Assembly: GCF_014805625.2 (NCBI RefSeq)
Contig: NW_023998415.1
Location: forward strand, 33,659,138-33,723,137
Direction: 5' to 3'
DNA: 64,000 bases
From: Glossina fuscipes
Taxonomy: Eukaryota; Arthropoda; Insecta; Diptera; Glossinidae
The stretch's first letter is position 1; each line of letters begins with the position of its first letter. Below, one piece after another: positions 14,842 through 27,595 of this stretch. Below the pieces are notes generated by a model that saw nothing but the letters and a program-made list of their open reading frames with translations, searched no databases and was not told where the DNA came from. The position numbers and the translations under genes were made by a program.

Positions 14842-17800
14842 CTAATACCGATCAGGTAAACCAAAACGTTGGACACGTTTCTCTTTAGCATCCAAATCCA
14901 TGCGTATTTTTTGTCGCATATAGAATATGGGGCAATCACGATTCGAACATAGGACTTCTTCATGCAATGAACCTTGACAGCGTTGACATTCAGCCCACAA
15001 ACGTGAAAATGTCTCTTCCATTTGGCGTTTAGCGAGAACTTCGGTCATATAAAGTTCGCCTATCTTGGGTTCACAATGCGGGCACAAGGCCGAATTTTCA
15101 TAGTTTTTAGGCAATAAGGCCTTACAACCTAAACACGAAGACTTCTTAGTCATGAATCCAGCTAAACCACCAACTTTAGACGTAACCACTGTTCGTGTAC
15201 GTGTATGTTCACCCTCTAGAATTATAAATAAATGTAAATTCTAGTTAAATAATTTGTTTTTCAAAAATTTTATACTTAGTAGAACCGACTCGGCTTTATC
15301 TCCAAGAATCGGTTCGAATATGCGCAGCAAAGGTTTACTAAGTTGCTGATCCAAGTAATAGTTAGCATCAATAGGTATACAATTTTCCAACACGTATAAC
15401 GGATCTTCTGCTTTTTGATAGGCTGGTGTATTTTTCGGAGCTGATATAATTACATAAGGTACACGATCGCCCAATTTGGGCGCTGTTCCAGGATCACGCT
15501 TCTTCATTTTTGCTGCCAATTCCACGTGAGCCTGTTTAGCGGCGTAATCCGTTTTCGTTAGCTCCTTCGTAATGACGAGCTGAGAGATATCAATACGATT
15601 GCAAAGCAAATCCGAGATTATTTGTTTTGCATAATCCACAGCACCATCCGGATTTCTTTCGATTAACAATTTTTGTAAACAAGTATTCATTAGATTAGCT
15701 ACCAATGGTGAATTGTCCCGTCGTACCGTTTCTATTCCTTTACAGTCCATTTTGTCGTAAGTATCTGGCCGGGTGAAGTACAAGCCGGCGTAACGTTTTT
15801 TATTAATTAGCAAATAGGGAAAGTAAACTTTTTCAAACTCAAGCTTAATGGGATTTACGAACTTCGAGCTAACCAATTCAGCTGCCTCTCGGCCCAATTC
15901 CATACTACGTTCTAATGTCTTGACTCCAAAATTGACCATCACTGAATCAGTATCGCCATATATCACTACAGCATTATTTTCATAGCCATTGCTTTGTGTA
16001 TAATGAGATTCTACTTCGTTTTTTGTCATCTCAATCATGGTACGACCATACGCGGTTACTGAGCCAGAGATTTCCAAACAGGGTAATTTACCCACTTGGG
16101 CCCCGGTAAAGCCATACACAGAGTTAGCTGATATTTTTAAAGCCAATTGACGACCATCCAGCACTTTACGCTTAAACGAATCAGTTTCAAATTTTAAGTC
16201 ATTCTTAGCACGCTTGCGAGCAGCTAAAAGCGACTCCAAAATTTCCGGTAATAATCCCCGACGTACTGCTGCCTTTACAAACATGTTATTAGATGGGGTA
16301 CGCTCCACTTGATCATCTTTTAAGCCCAATTTTTCTTTTGTGCCCGGCTGCACCAGTGTTGTATAGCAAAGATTATGAGCCATCATAATACTGGGATATA
16401 GAGAAGCGAAATCCAATGTAGAAATGGGATCAGCGTAATAACCTCTCTTAGGCTCTATAACGGTAGCTCCTTCATACTGTTCTTCTGAGGATTGGGAAGA
16501 ATAAGACGGCAAAATGAAACCTTTAGATCTGGCTTTACGAAGCAATTGACTCATGACCTTAATCTGCTGCCCCCGAGTAAGCAAAGATTCTAAAGTTACA
16601 CCCGTTACTCTCGCCATTTCCATGTAGTTCACAATGGACATAAGCTTGTCGAGCAGCCGTAGAGGTAAGTAAGCATCTTTCAAACAGTACGTAGCTAATC
16701 GTCGACGGGTTTGTTCGTCACCATTTTGCAAATCTGTGATAATACTATGATGGACATCTTCCTTTTGTTCTTGAAGGAAATGATAGCTTACGGCATTCAG
16801 AGTATAAGACCGCAATTTATAATCACGCAACAACACGAAAAGCAAATCAAACGGTACCCTACCCTCAAAATTAACGTATTTATTTTCACGACGACCCATT
16901 TGTTTTGATTGCAAAACTTGCTCCTTAATAACGGATCTTATGTTCCTAATCCGTCCCAAAAATTCAAAGTTTTTAACTTTTAAATGGGCCGCTCGGTTTA
17001 ATAAATATGGTATATCGAAATTGTTGATATTATAACCGGTTAAAATGTCCGGATCCACTTCCCGTACGAAACTGGACCATTTATCTAGCAATTCAGTTTC
17101 AGTGTCAAAACAGATGACTTGGCTACCGACAATCGATGCGCATGCTTTTAGGGTGAAAACATTGCGTATGAAAGGTTCAGGGTCGCCCTGACGTATCACC
17201 ATATTGGCTATTTGTATAACTGGATCCATTTTAGGTTCCGGAAATATGCCTCGACGACCGGCGCATTCAATATCAAATGACAGTATGCGAAAAGGTGCCA
17301 CTTTGGACCATTCGCCTTCAGGCTCATGAGATATAAATTTATCAAAGGCTACATCTACTTCGAGTTGACATCTACTTTCAGGTAAAAATTTTGAATGGCG
17401 GCCTCTTAAGTACCAAGCACCAGCAGGCAATTCTATCCAATTGCAACCCACTACACCCGTATCAACCATAAACCTTATATCAAAATCTATATTGTTCTCA
17501 AAGGGCCGACAATCTTGAAAATCAAAATCAGCGTAAATAATCTCTCTTTTAAGTAAACGAGTGGCGGCAGCTACAAATTTAGGCAACGATACAGTGATTT
17601 TTAAGTAACGTTGCTTTCTATCGCCTTGATAGCCGTAAATATTTAAACGCTCGACAATTTCAACACTTAACACAGCTTCCTGAACATTATCTTTGTTGCT
17701 ACGCATATCTGCTAGTACTTTTTTATCCAAAGCCTCCCGAAACAGATAGCAATGTGATTGTTCAAAACTGTGAGGCGCTGCTAAATAGAAATATGGACAG

Positions 17801-18283
17801 AAACCGTGAACATGACAACACACAGAATTTCCCTCCATGGTAATGCCAAACATTCTCATAATTGGAACCGCTCCAAATTGCGCTCCGGGCATGCCAGGAA
17901 AATGCTGACCTATATAGTTTTCCACATCAATCTGTTGAAATATTAAAGCATCCGTGTCAGGATCTATTACTGGAGGATCGACGCGTGACCATTTCACTGA
18001 TGTTTGCAGATTCTCTGGACCGTCTCCCATTAAATCCGTCATATCTACCTCATCAGTAAAATCCATTTCATCAAAATACGGCGGCGCGGTATCCATTTCC
18101 TCTTCATCTTCATTACTATTAAATAATAAAGAACAATAATTGGCAGAGAAATCATATTTAGATAAATTCCTAAATTTCTTTTTTTTACCGTGATTTCTTT
18201 TGCTGACTGGATCCTACATTTGTGGTAGTGTTCACACCATTAGTAGATCCAATAAATTTCCTCTTACCATTTACATTATTCAT
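14842..18283 (-). CDS. PolD1: DNA polymerase delta catalytic subunit
   Basis: Three minus-strand exons, 18283-18189, 18115-15276 and 15215-14842, give about 1102 residues, close to the animal family length. The B-family core is complete. Exonuclease motifs are Exo I FDIE near residue 312, Exo [13 protein letters not shown] and Exo [12 protein letters not shown]. Polymerase motifs are A ([10 protein letters not shown], near 600), B ([10 protein letters not shown], near 690) and C (YGDTDS, near 750). The C-terminus has two cysteine clusters, CysA (CLGC...CPHC) and CysB (CQRC...CSNRDC), which in this family bind zinc and a 4Fe-4S cluster and contact the accessory subunits. The enzyme is the lagging-strand replicative polymerase with proofreading. 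Exon 1 adds a short basic N-terminus starting at ATG 18283. The long open frame alone would miss both ends. Confidence 0.97.
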
Positions 18284-18375
18284 CTTTATTGATTATCCTT
18301 GCAATATTTGTAAAAATTTTCGAGAATCTTCAAGATATCAAATATATTTGTAACTCTCTAAAAAAAGAAACAATA

Positions 18376-18383
18376 TTTCGCGC
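18376..18383 (-). promoter_or_regulatory. E2F-type site upstream of PolD1
   Basis: The octamer TTTCGCGC (GCGCGAAA on the gene strand) exactly fits the E2F consensus TTTSSCGC. It lies about 93 nt upstream of the PolD1 ATG in otherwise AT-rich DNA. E2F control of replication genes at the G1/S transition is well established in animals. Binding here is inferred from the sequence only. Confidence 0.55.
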
Positions 18384-19975
18384 GTTTTTACCTATCCATA
18401 TGTTTTTATAAGGGATAGATATCTGCCACTGCACCTTGATGTTAACAACGTTGCTATAAATTTTTGAATATAAATTTTTTACTTTACAACAAATCTCTGT
18501 GTTCCGTTCCGTGTTGTGACATATAGAGAAAATTAAGCTATATGATGATATAATTATTAGGTGTAACTTAAATTTATATAATAATTTAAATTTAGAACAC
18601 CAAGAACTGAAAAATTCAATTTTTCAATTTTGTATTTAGAAAGCTTAAAATTAAATTTAAAATTTAGAAAATTGAGCTTTAAATTCAAAATTTTTATTTT
18701 TAATTTTGTTATTTTTTAGATTTTTTAGATCAAAATTAAGTAGACTAGCAATGTGACTTGTACGTTTAGATAATAGAATATAAATATTTTTTCATTATTT
18801 ATTTTTAAGGTTAAAGGTTTATATGGAGATATAAGGGCCGGTTTACAGAGCGATAAATTCAACTGAACTCAAGTTATTGTAAATAAAAAAATAAAGTTAG
18901 ATTCGCTTTTGTATTGTAAAGCGGGTCAGTTCCTCAAAACGGGCATTGTTTTTCACTTTAAAAGGATCGAATAGAAAAAAACTGAAAGAACTTTCAATAC
19001 TCGAATTTTGAAGATGATATGTTCAGCAAATTTGTTAGTAAAACAAATTTCACAAATATCGCGTGGTATAGCATGAATCTTCAATTTAAAATATACTTTA
19101 TCCTAAGTATGAACCATTTCTGATACAGATTTAAAATTTAAAATAAAATTTATTTTCTAGAAAGTGCAATCAGTTTTCGTATGAGGAATTTCTTGAAATT
19201 CTTGAAAGTCAATTGTTGAAAGGTGTTTTTTTCGGATTACGCGCATTGCTTTTTGCGAGTATATTTGATCGACAGAATCATTCCACCAAAATTTAGCTCT
19301 CTCTTTTTGCATGAAAATCAACTTTTCCATCATAGTGATCCTGTGTATCCATACAAGGAGACAGCCTTCAATTGGAAATTCAAATATCATATTACATATA
19401 TCAAATATATAATTATATAATGATTATCTTCATATCCTTTATATGTTAAAAGTAAAGCTGATTTGCTTTCTTTACAACATGTTTGATGGTAAGCATTTCA
19501 AGCATTATGTAACGATCAGTTACGAGAATACATAATTTTCTTATAGATCGTTTAGCAAATGTTTTTTTTTTTTGCTTTTATATAATTAAAATAAGTTTTT
19601 TTTTTTATTTTTTTTTCTATAAATATTAAGATATATAACTTCTTTGTACCTGTTCGTCTGCTACGGTTGTTTCATTATGATTTCTAAGGCAATCAAATAC
19701 CCGAACCTGAGGGTTTTTTTGTTTTTCTTTGATTGATAATTGGTAGGTGAATGCTTGGAACGATTTTGTTAATTTTTTAAGTTTTATCTGATAGGAGTGA
19801 TAGGAAAATAATTTATTCTTCTAAGCAAAGTTAGATTTGGGTTTCCAACTTTATTTTATGAAATACGGGGTTGCATACTTCACGAGCGCAGATTTTCATT
19901 TATTGTCACAAATGTTGAAGCAGAAAAATTTACTATTTGATAGGACGGAAAATAATTTCCTTTTCATCGTAAACT

Positions 19976-20021
<46 letters not shown>

Positions 20022-22085
20022 AAAAAGAAAAAAATTTAATTTTTAGCGAAAAACTTTAAAATATTAAATCAATGCATAAAATAAATATAAAGCGCATTAA
20101 GCAATAAAGTGCTACGAAAACAATAAAGACGAATAGTAGTTTTCAAATCGTATACAATGTATTAAAAAAAATATATATATATATAAAGGAAATAAAAAAA
20201 TCTAATTATTTCGTGAAAGGGATAATACTTTATCGTAAACGCACATACAAAAAATTACAATCAGCCTCTTTCGAGTATGAATAATAACAAGTAAAAAGAG
20301 TCCTTGGTATTTATAGGAAGTACATGGAATAACCCAAAATGCCTAAAAAAAAAAAAAAACAAATTTATTTCACAGTTTTCTATGAATCGTTGCCGTATTA
20401 AGGGCCAACAATAATAATAATTTTCTTGCGTTGCACATTCAAATGATAGTAAAGATGTATACCGACTTTCACGCTAATATCTAAAATGTTTGTATATTTT
20501 TATTTTGTTTTCATTCGGTATATATGCATAGATTTGGCGGAAGTGCCCTTTGTAAATCTGATTCATCTAGACTAGACCCAAACGCCTGAGATTTTCAGGA
20601 TCTTAAATGATTCGACAAATGAACCAAAAGGAGGCACAGCTAAATGGTCTCTAAGCAAATTTATATCTGAATTATTGATATGCGTAATTTATTGCCATTT
20701 CGCGATATTGTTTATAAAATATCACAATAGTTCTTCTTTGAAATCAAAATCAACTGTAATGCCCATAATGCATTGCCACCTTTTATTTATATCGCTGGAA
20801 TATAGTTTTAGTAATTTTCGTTAGTTTTTATTTATGTTATATCTGCTAAGGAATAAGTTGCAATAACTTATTATCCAAAGGCCCACAATGAGGTAAAATA
20901 AAATGCGATTCTATGACTATCGTGTTCCATGAATTTTCTAATTTCTCGTCTAAGCCATTAAAGAGAATCGTAAAATGATCAGGAAAGGAGTCTTTGAATA
21001 TAGATTTTCCAATAATAAATCCTTTCAGACAATAATACTAACTTGAGACTTAACTATTACATTTAATAGAGATCAAATATTATTTCTCGGCCTGATCTAA
21101 TCTGACTCTGTTTATTAACAATTTTCACTTACAAATATTCAGAGGCAAAACATTTTGTTTTACTCTTCTTTGTAATTGCAATTTTCGTGTGCGTACATTT
21201 TTTTAAATTCCAGATTCCAGATATTTGGCAATAAGGGCGGCAGGTATGTTGTGTTATCATTATTGCATTGCAACCGCGGTTAAGAGATTTCCACATCACA
21301 ACATTTTAGTTTAAGTGCATTTTGCATTGCATTTTGGATAAGTTTGCTTGATTTGTTCTTTGCAGTTATTTGCTCTGCATTCGTAGACTTTATGATAGTC
21401 GGGATGAGTTGCTAGCACTTATGGCTCACGCTTTCATGGCGTCATGCAGCGGCTGGGTAGGCAACGTTGACCACTCCTTTTATGGCTGCGTGTATTGCAA
21501 ATTGCATTAGAGTGCAACGCTTCTATAGGAGTTTGCGTTCATAAGTGTAAATTTGCGGTCAAGAGCATTAAGCTGCGGTGTTTGTTGTCGTTATCATTGC
21601 TGATGGAGTATGTTCGGCTTCATCAATACGAGCTGATTTCTATGTCGTCCTTTTAAAGGCGAGAGGTTACCAAAATAATGTGAAAAGTTTCACTTCTCCT
21701 GGATGCAGCTGATAAATGCAAAGCAACAATGGCGACTTTAACAGAGCTATTCAAATCCAGTAACTCTTAATAATCAAATTTCTTAGAAGATTTTCGCACT
21801 CCAATATGACTATTAAATGGAAGATAACTGAGAAATTTGGATAGTTAAGTAACTCCGTCTAGCGCGAATGTTGACCTTTTTCTTACTTTGAGTTCGATGC
21901 TAAAATAAATTTTATTACAAAATTGATTAACCACTAGTAACATGACATGATTCCTTCTTCTGTTTTCTCCTTCTGGTATGTGGCGGACGTTTAAAGTGTG
22001 ATCTTTCACTTACACGGCTAGACGTTCGGTAAACGCCTGCTTATATTAGGCATTCTTTTCTTTTCATACGAAACGCGAAATGGCC

Positions 22086-22247
22086 AATGTAAACAAACTT
22101 CGAATTTGCAATAACAAATACACAGATCTTTACTTTTGCACCAGCATCACAAACAAACATTCACATGCATGGTTTAGCAAATATCAACAATCAGCACGTG
22201 CGAACGAATGTAAACAAATTTCGAATTTGCAACAACAAATACATAGA
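22086..22247. repeat. Spaced direct duplication carrying forkhead-type TGTAAACA motifs
   Basis: Two 41-nt copies, 22086-22126 and 22207-22247, are offset by 121 nt and differ at three positions. Each contains TGTAAACAAA, the core recognised by forkhead transcription factors, followed by 'ttcgaatttgcaa'. They lie about 1.6 kb upstream of Hip14. Function is not shown. Confidence 0.6.
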
Positions 22248-23777
22248 CAATTACTATTGAAATGTGAAAAAAATTTCACGCTCTGACATTAGGAGGAGAT
22301 TCATCAATTCCAAATTTATGAATTTTCTATATAATAATGTAAGATAACATTTTGATTATCGCTTGCTTTTTCGCATATTAAAGATGAATGGATTGATTAA
22401 GTCTGTTGACAAAATAAATAGACGAATGTCAAGTCAGTAAAGTCAGTGATGAGTTACTGTTAATAACAGTTCTCCGTCCAGGTTAAGACATGATAACAGA
22501 AGTTAAGATTATAAACATTGCTGGTTGCATTATGCTTGTTGATGATGCTTCGATGACTTCCGTCTCTCTTGCTGAGTAGTTATACATGCTGCCGTAATCC
22601 ATTCAGTTCTAGACTAGGCGGAACTTTGTCGAGTTAGAATGAGGAAATCGGCAGTGTTAATAAAGGCAGTTAGTATGCTTATTGCGAGCACGAAAGCTTC
22701 CGTATAGGCTGTTGTTGAATTTTTTGCATGCAAACACTTTTCCCATATATCAGATGATGACCCTCCGATCACATTTAAATAAACTTTTTCATATATGTGA
22801 CTTCACATGAGTCTGTTGAGAATTTTAATCTCCCATGTGATAAAGTTGACATTAGAAAGAGGGTTAAATGTCATGAAAGGGTGGACCTTATAGGAAAGAC
22901 GATCTTCAGTTAATGTTGCAATTTCACCATATTTGTCTTTTCAATCATACATGATATTATTTCGAATTAGACGGAAGGCGTCTCTGGGTGGATATTTCAT
23001 TGAGAGAATTTCCAGATGACACGGATCTATGTCAGAATTAGTTAACCTATTGTGAATTTTAAGTACATGCGTGTTGTGAAATCGTGTGTGTGTGTTTGAT
23101 TTGGTAGGATTAACTACATGTCTGGTAGCTAGAAGCTCTGTAAAAATTGAAGAGAGCTCTTGCGAAATTTTGAATTTGCCGAGCAATTCTGGAGGGGATG
23201 GTACAGTACCATTGCGCAAAATGGCACTTCTTGACCAACTAAGCCCATCATTGGCATAAAATGTGAAGTCATTGTTTTGTTACGATCTTAGTCTTTTCCG
23301 ACATGTTGCTCGAAGACCCAAGAGTTGAAAGCCTTTTTTTTTTGTATTGTCTATTGACGTGAAAGGATTTGAAATTTGTTTTGTATTTGCTTTGCGCAGA
23401 GTCTTGATATATAGTTCTACAGTGTTTATTATTATTTATTAAATGCTATAACTTATTTTGGTATTAAAAAAATAATTAATATATTATTATTACGATAATT
23501 TATAATATTATTATTCATATCATTTTTAAAAACGCAAGTCTTACAATTTATTGAGTGAACATTGTTGATTGAAAACATATCGACCACCACACCGTTCCGA
23601 AAATATGTATTACGCTTTATTTAATTTTTTTTAAAATACAATACCACTTTTTATACGTAATCAAACGAAAGGAGGTGGGTGAACCGGTGCACACCCGAAA
23701 AGCATATACATATTGTTGTGGTGGGGTAAATCGAAAAAGAAGATTTTTATAAAAAAGTATTACACCAATTGACGAGA

Positions 23778-25913
23778 ATGTATCAGAGTGCTTGCAATGC
23801 GGCCACAACTGGGTCATGTGCACCTAGCACAGAGGCTTCTGAAAGGGATGCTGAACGTGCAACAGCTTTAATGGCGAAACAGCCACCAAGTGCACCGATT
23901 GAACCGGATTATAGTGGTTTCGATATCGTCAAGGCCACCCAGTATGGAGCTACAGCTAGAGTGAAAGAACTGGTAGACGCTGGTTGGGATGTCAATCAGC
24001 CAGATAGCGAAACGGTGACACTGTTACATTGGGCCGCTATTAATAATAGACGAGATATAATACGTTATTTTTTGGAAAAAGGAGCCTTAGTTGATGCAGT
24101 GGGTGGGGAATTGAATGCTACACCTTTGCACTGGGCCACCAGACAAGGTCATTTGGGTTCGGTTGTTTTATTAATGGCCGCCGGTGCCGATCCACGTGTA
24201 CGAGATGCGGAAGGCTGCTCTTGCATACATATAGCCGCTCAATTTGCTCATACCGCTTTAGTTGCGTATTTTATAGCTAAAGGTGTGGATCCCGATTTAC
24301 AAGATCGTGGTGGCATGACAGCGTTGATGTGGGCAGCATGGAAAGTAAGAAAGTGTATACAAAATTTAATAGAATAAATTTGAAAATTTATGTTAACTGT
24401 TGCAGGTGTGTGCTTTGGATCCGGTGCGTTTATTGCTTACTTTGGGGGCTAGCCCCGCTATGGTCGATTATACACACGGTAACACGGCTTTGCACTGGGC
24501 AATTCTAGCGCGTAACGCTACCGCTATCAATACGTTAGTGCTTAAGTCTAAAGCTTCCCTGGACGTACCAAACCTGCGTGGCGAAACACCGCTCTCTATG
24601 TTAGAAACCCAAGCGGGTGCAATATGGATCAGCTCTAAAGTTATGGAGCGCGTTAAAGAGGCATCCCAATCATCGCTATATCGCCGTTCGTGGATGGGCC
24701 GCCTTAAGCATGATAAACGATTACGATGGTGGTGCATGGTAGCTTGCCCGTTCACCGCATTTTATTTAGCCGGCGTGGTATTCACCTTAAATACTTTGTA
24801 TATCATAAAATTCTTTTTACTCGGTTGCTTATATGCTATCTTTTATACCATGGGAAAGACTCTGTTCGATGAGCACTTAATGGCTTTATTGCCGTTGAGT
24901 GTATATTTGGCCACAAAGGCTTGGTTTTACATAACCTGGTTTGTTTATATTGTGGATGCAGTATCATTTGGGACAACAATAACATTTTTCTTTTGCTCGT
25001 TGGGCTTGTGGGTGTGTTTTCTAAAATCATGGAAAGGCGATCCGGGAATAATACAGCCTACTAAAGAACAACGATTTAAGGTAGTTGTGAAATAACAAAT
25101 AGAGAAATAAAAAAAAAAAAATTCAAGTTTTTAGACTATTGTAGAGTTATCGGAAAGCGGAGGCATCGGTTTTGAACCTTCAGCATTTTGTTCGGGTTGT
25201 TTGGTGCGCAGACCCATACGCTCGAAGCATTGCAGCGTTTGTGATCGATGCGTGGCACGCTTCGATCATCATTGCCCTTGGGTGGGCAATTGCATAGGCT
25301 TAAAAAATCATACCTACTTTATGGGTTTCCTATGGATGCTGCTCATTATGTGTACTTGGATGTTGTATGGTGGAACGTTTTATTACGTGAACAGCTGTAA
25401 TGTACATATTCAGGGTAAATAGTCTAGTTGATGATGTTTTCCCTCTATACTATTGATTGAGTAGTAATTTTTTTCTTTTTTTTTTTCTTTTCACATAAAG
25501 ATATTTTTGAAGATTTGCGCGCTATTGGCGAATGTAATGCTTGGATCGGTTGGGTTATGGCAAATTCCTTGCTACACATGAGCTGGGTAATATTGTTAAC
25601 CATCTGTCAAACTTATCAGGTAATCTGCCTAGGAATGACTACCAACGAACGCATGAATCGTGGTCGCTATCGTCATTTTCAAGCGCGTGGTGGTCAAAGT
25701 CCATTCACACGCGGTCCTATTAATAACTTAGTGGATTTTCTGGAATGCACTTGCTTCGGTTTATTAAAACCAAAACGTATCGATTGGATGAATTACTATG
25801 AGTTTGATATGCATAAAAATAAAACCATTGAACAGGAGCCATTGCTGTGTAATGGCAATACAGATGAGGCAACATCGACAACGGCGGCCACACACAATTA
25901 TCAATACGTGTAG
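23778..25913 (+). CDS. Hip14: Ankyrin-repeat DHHC palmitoyltransferase (Hip14, ZDHHC17-like)
   Basis: Exons 23778-24344, 24406-25080, 25135-25414 and 25501-25913 encode 644 residues, near the fly Hip14 length. The N-terminal third holds consecutive ankyrin repeats (residues about 60-290) with [28 protein letters not shown] and TALHWAI cores. Hydrophobic segments follow from about residue 325. The cysteine-rich DHHC domain in exon 3 contains the catalytic DHHC in '[14 protein letters not shown]', plus CX2C zinc ligands, and is followed by more membrane segments and the 'MTTNERMN' TTxE motif. In flies and mammals the enzyme palmitoylates synaptic proteins such as SNAP25 and CSP, and its ankyrin domain binds substrates. 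The start is the first ATG in the frame; an in-frame TTG lies 9 nt upstream. The exon 2/3 junction was set by family continuity (FK|TIVELSE). Confidence 0.96.
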
Positions 25914-27559
25914 GACAAAACGAATCGGGATGCGATGACACGTAAGTCACCCATAGCTAATGTTTAAAGGAAATATATTAACAAAAAATTATACATATAT
26001 AAATGCATACAAAGCTGCGGTCAATAATGTGAGAACTATAGTGTTTAATAACAATAACAAATAATGCGAAGATAAAGTGCTTTGAAATGCAAAAATTTTT
26101 TTTTTATATATTAAATAAATATAAAACCAGTATGACCATTATATTCCCGATTCCATACATATTCCATACATATGTAGGCTTGCTGATTGATTCATTTTCC
26201 ATTAGAATGGATCTAACTAAAATCATTTTCTACAAATTCAATTCAATTTTATGTGAAAGTATGTATGTAACGTATTGGACATGCATATTATGCAAAGCAT
26301 TTTTTTTTTTTTCTTTTTTTTCCATCATGTACACGATGTTATGTTTTAAATTGGCATAAACTTTACGATTCGCAATTTTTAAGTTTAGAAATTCGTGTTT
26401 TTTTTTTTTATTTTTTCCTTTCATTGGATCTCAAATCATTTTTCAACATCTCCTCGGAAATGTTAAGATCAGCAATAAAAGAGTTTTTTTTTGCTTATAC
26501 TAATATTGAATTTTGAATCAAAAAAATTAATTAAATGCGAAATGAAATTTGGTAAATGTTTTGTGTTAAACCGATCCTACATATATATGTATATACGTAT
26601 GGATGCAGATGAAATTATTACAAATATAAAATAAATAAAATAAAAATACGAACAATTGATTACAATTATTATTGCGAAATATTTTTTTTTTATTTTTTAT
26701 TGAACACCACCTAAAGTAGTAGCGCAGTCATTTCAAATTTGCTTATTAAACATAATCGTTCTCACATTCATATCGATAGTTTTATATATATGTTTTATAT
26801 GTATTTATTTACTTACATGTGTGTATATATATATATTAGCTATAGCTATCTGAAATTATCTTTATGTGCATTTATTAAAATACTTTGAATTAGTTACTAT
26901 CATAGAAAACTAAGCATTAAGATTTATGGCTCGATTAGTGCAAAATGCAAATTATATATATATTCTCGAGTTCCTTCTCAATTTATTTGCAAAGACATGA
27001 GTAATTATTGATTTGTTTGCTTAATGTAGCAAATTAATTGTCAAAATTTTTTGATTTCTACACTATACGGCGTCCGTGAAAGAATAGTAAAAGAATAAAA
27101 TGGTAAGGCGATAGCGTCGGTTTTCATCGTAATTTTCACATAAGATTTGTTAAAAATTTCTACCTTTTTTTTTAATTTTAAGATTTAAAAAAGAATCTAA
27201 ACGTCATATGCATATACATATTATTTTATGAATAATATCTTATTTTAACGTATAAGAGTAACGTTGTTTAATTGTTGCCTTAAACTCTACGCACGCTTGA
27301 TTACGCCACGATGTGATATGTGGTATACTGGTATACTTACTAATCGAACCATTAATCATAGAATCTTAAAGTGCTATTATATCCGTCTTAACCTAAGATG
27401 GAAAATGGACTGCAAGAGATATAAACAAAAATGCTTAAAAAACAAGAAAAAAAAAGAAGAAAATCAAAACAATTAGCGGAATAGAGAAACGGTTTTGGAA
27501 ATAAAATTTATAAAAATTCATATTTACAAAATCAAATTTATCTCTATGTTTATCAAGGG

Positions 27560-27595
<36 letters not shown>

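Larger units (their letters stand above)
18284..23777. other. Divergent intergenic region between PolD1 and Hip14
   Basis: These 5.5 kb should hold both promoters. I see no exon. A GC-richer island at about 21230-21730 stands out from its AT-rich surroundings and may be regulatory. A TA run with A tracts lies at 19980-20035, and a 41-nt motif is duplicated at 22086 and 22207. Confidence 0.5.

Noticed and set aside
22941..23219. 92-codon minus-strand frame upstream of Hip14
   Set aside because: It has fairly even composition, but no domain, no signal, no splice context and no neighbour supporting it; it could be a transposon relic that I cannot identify.
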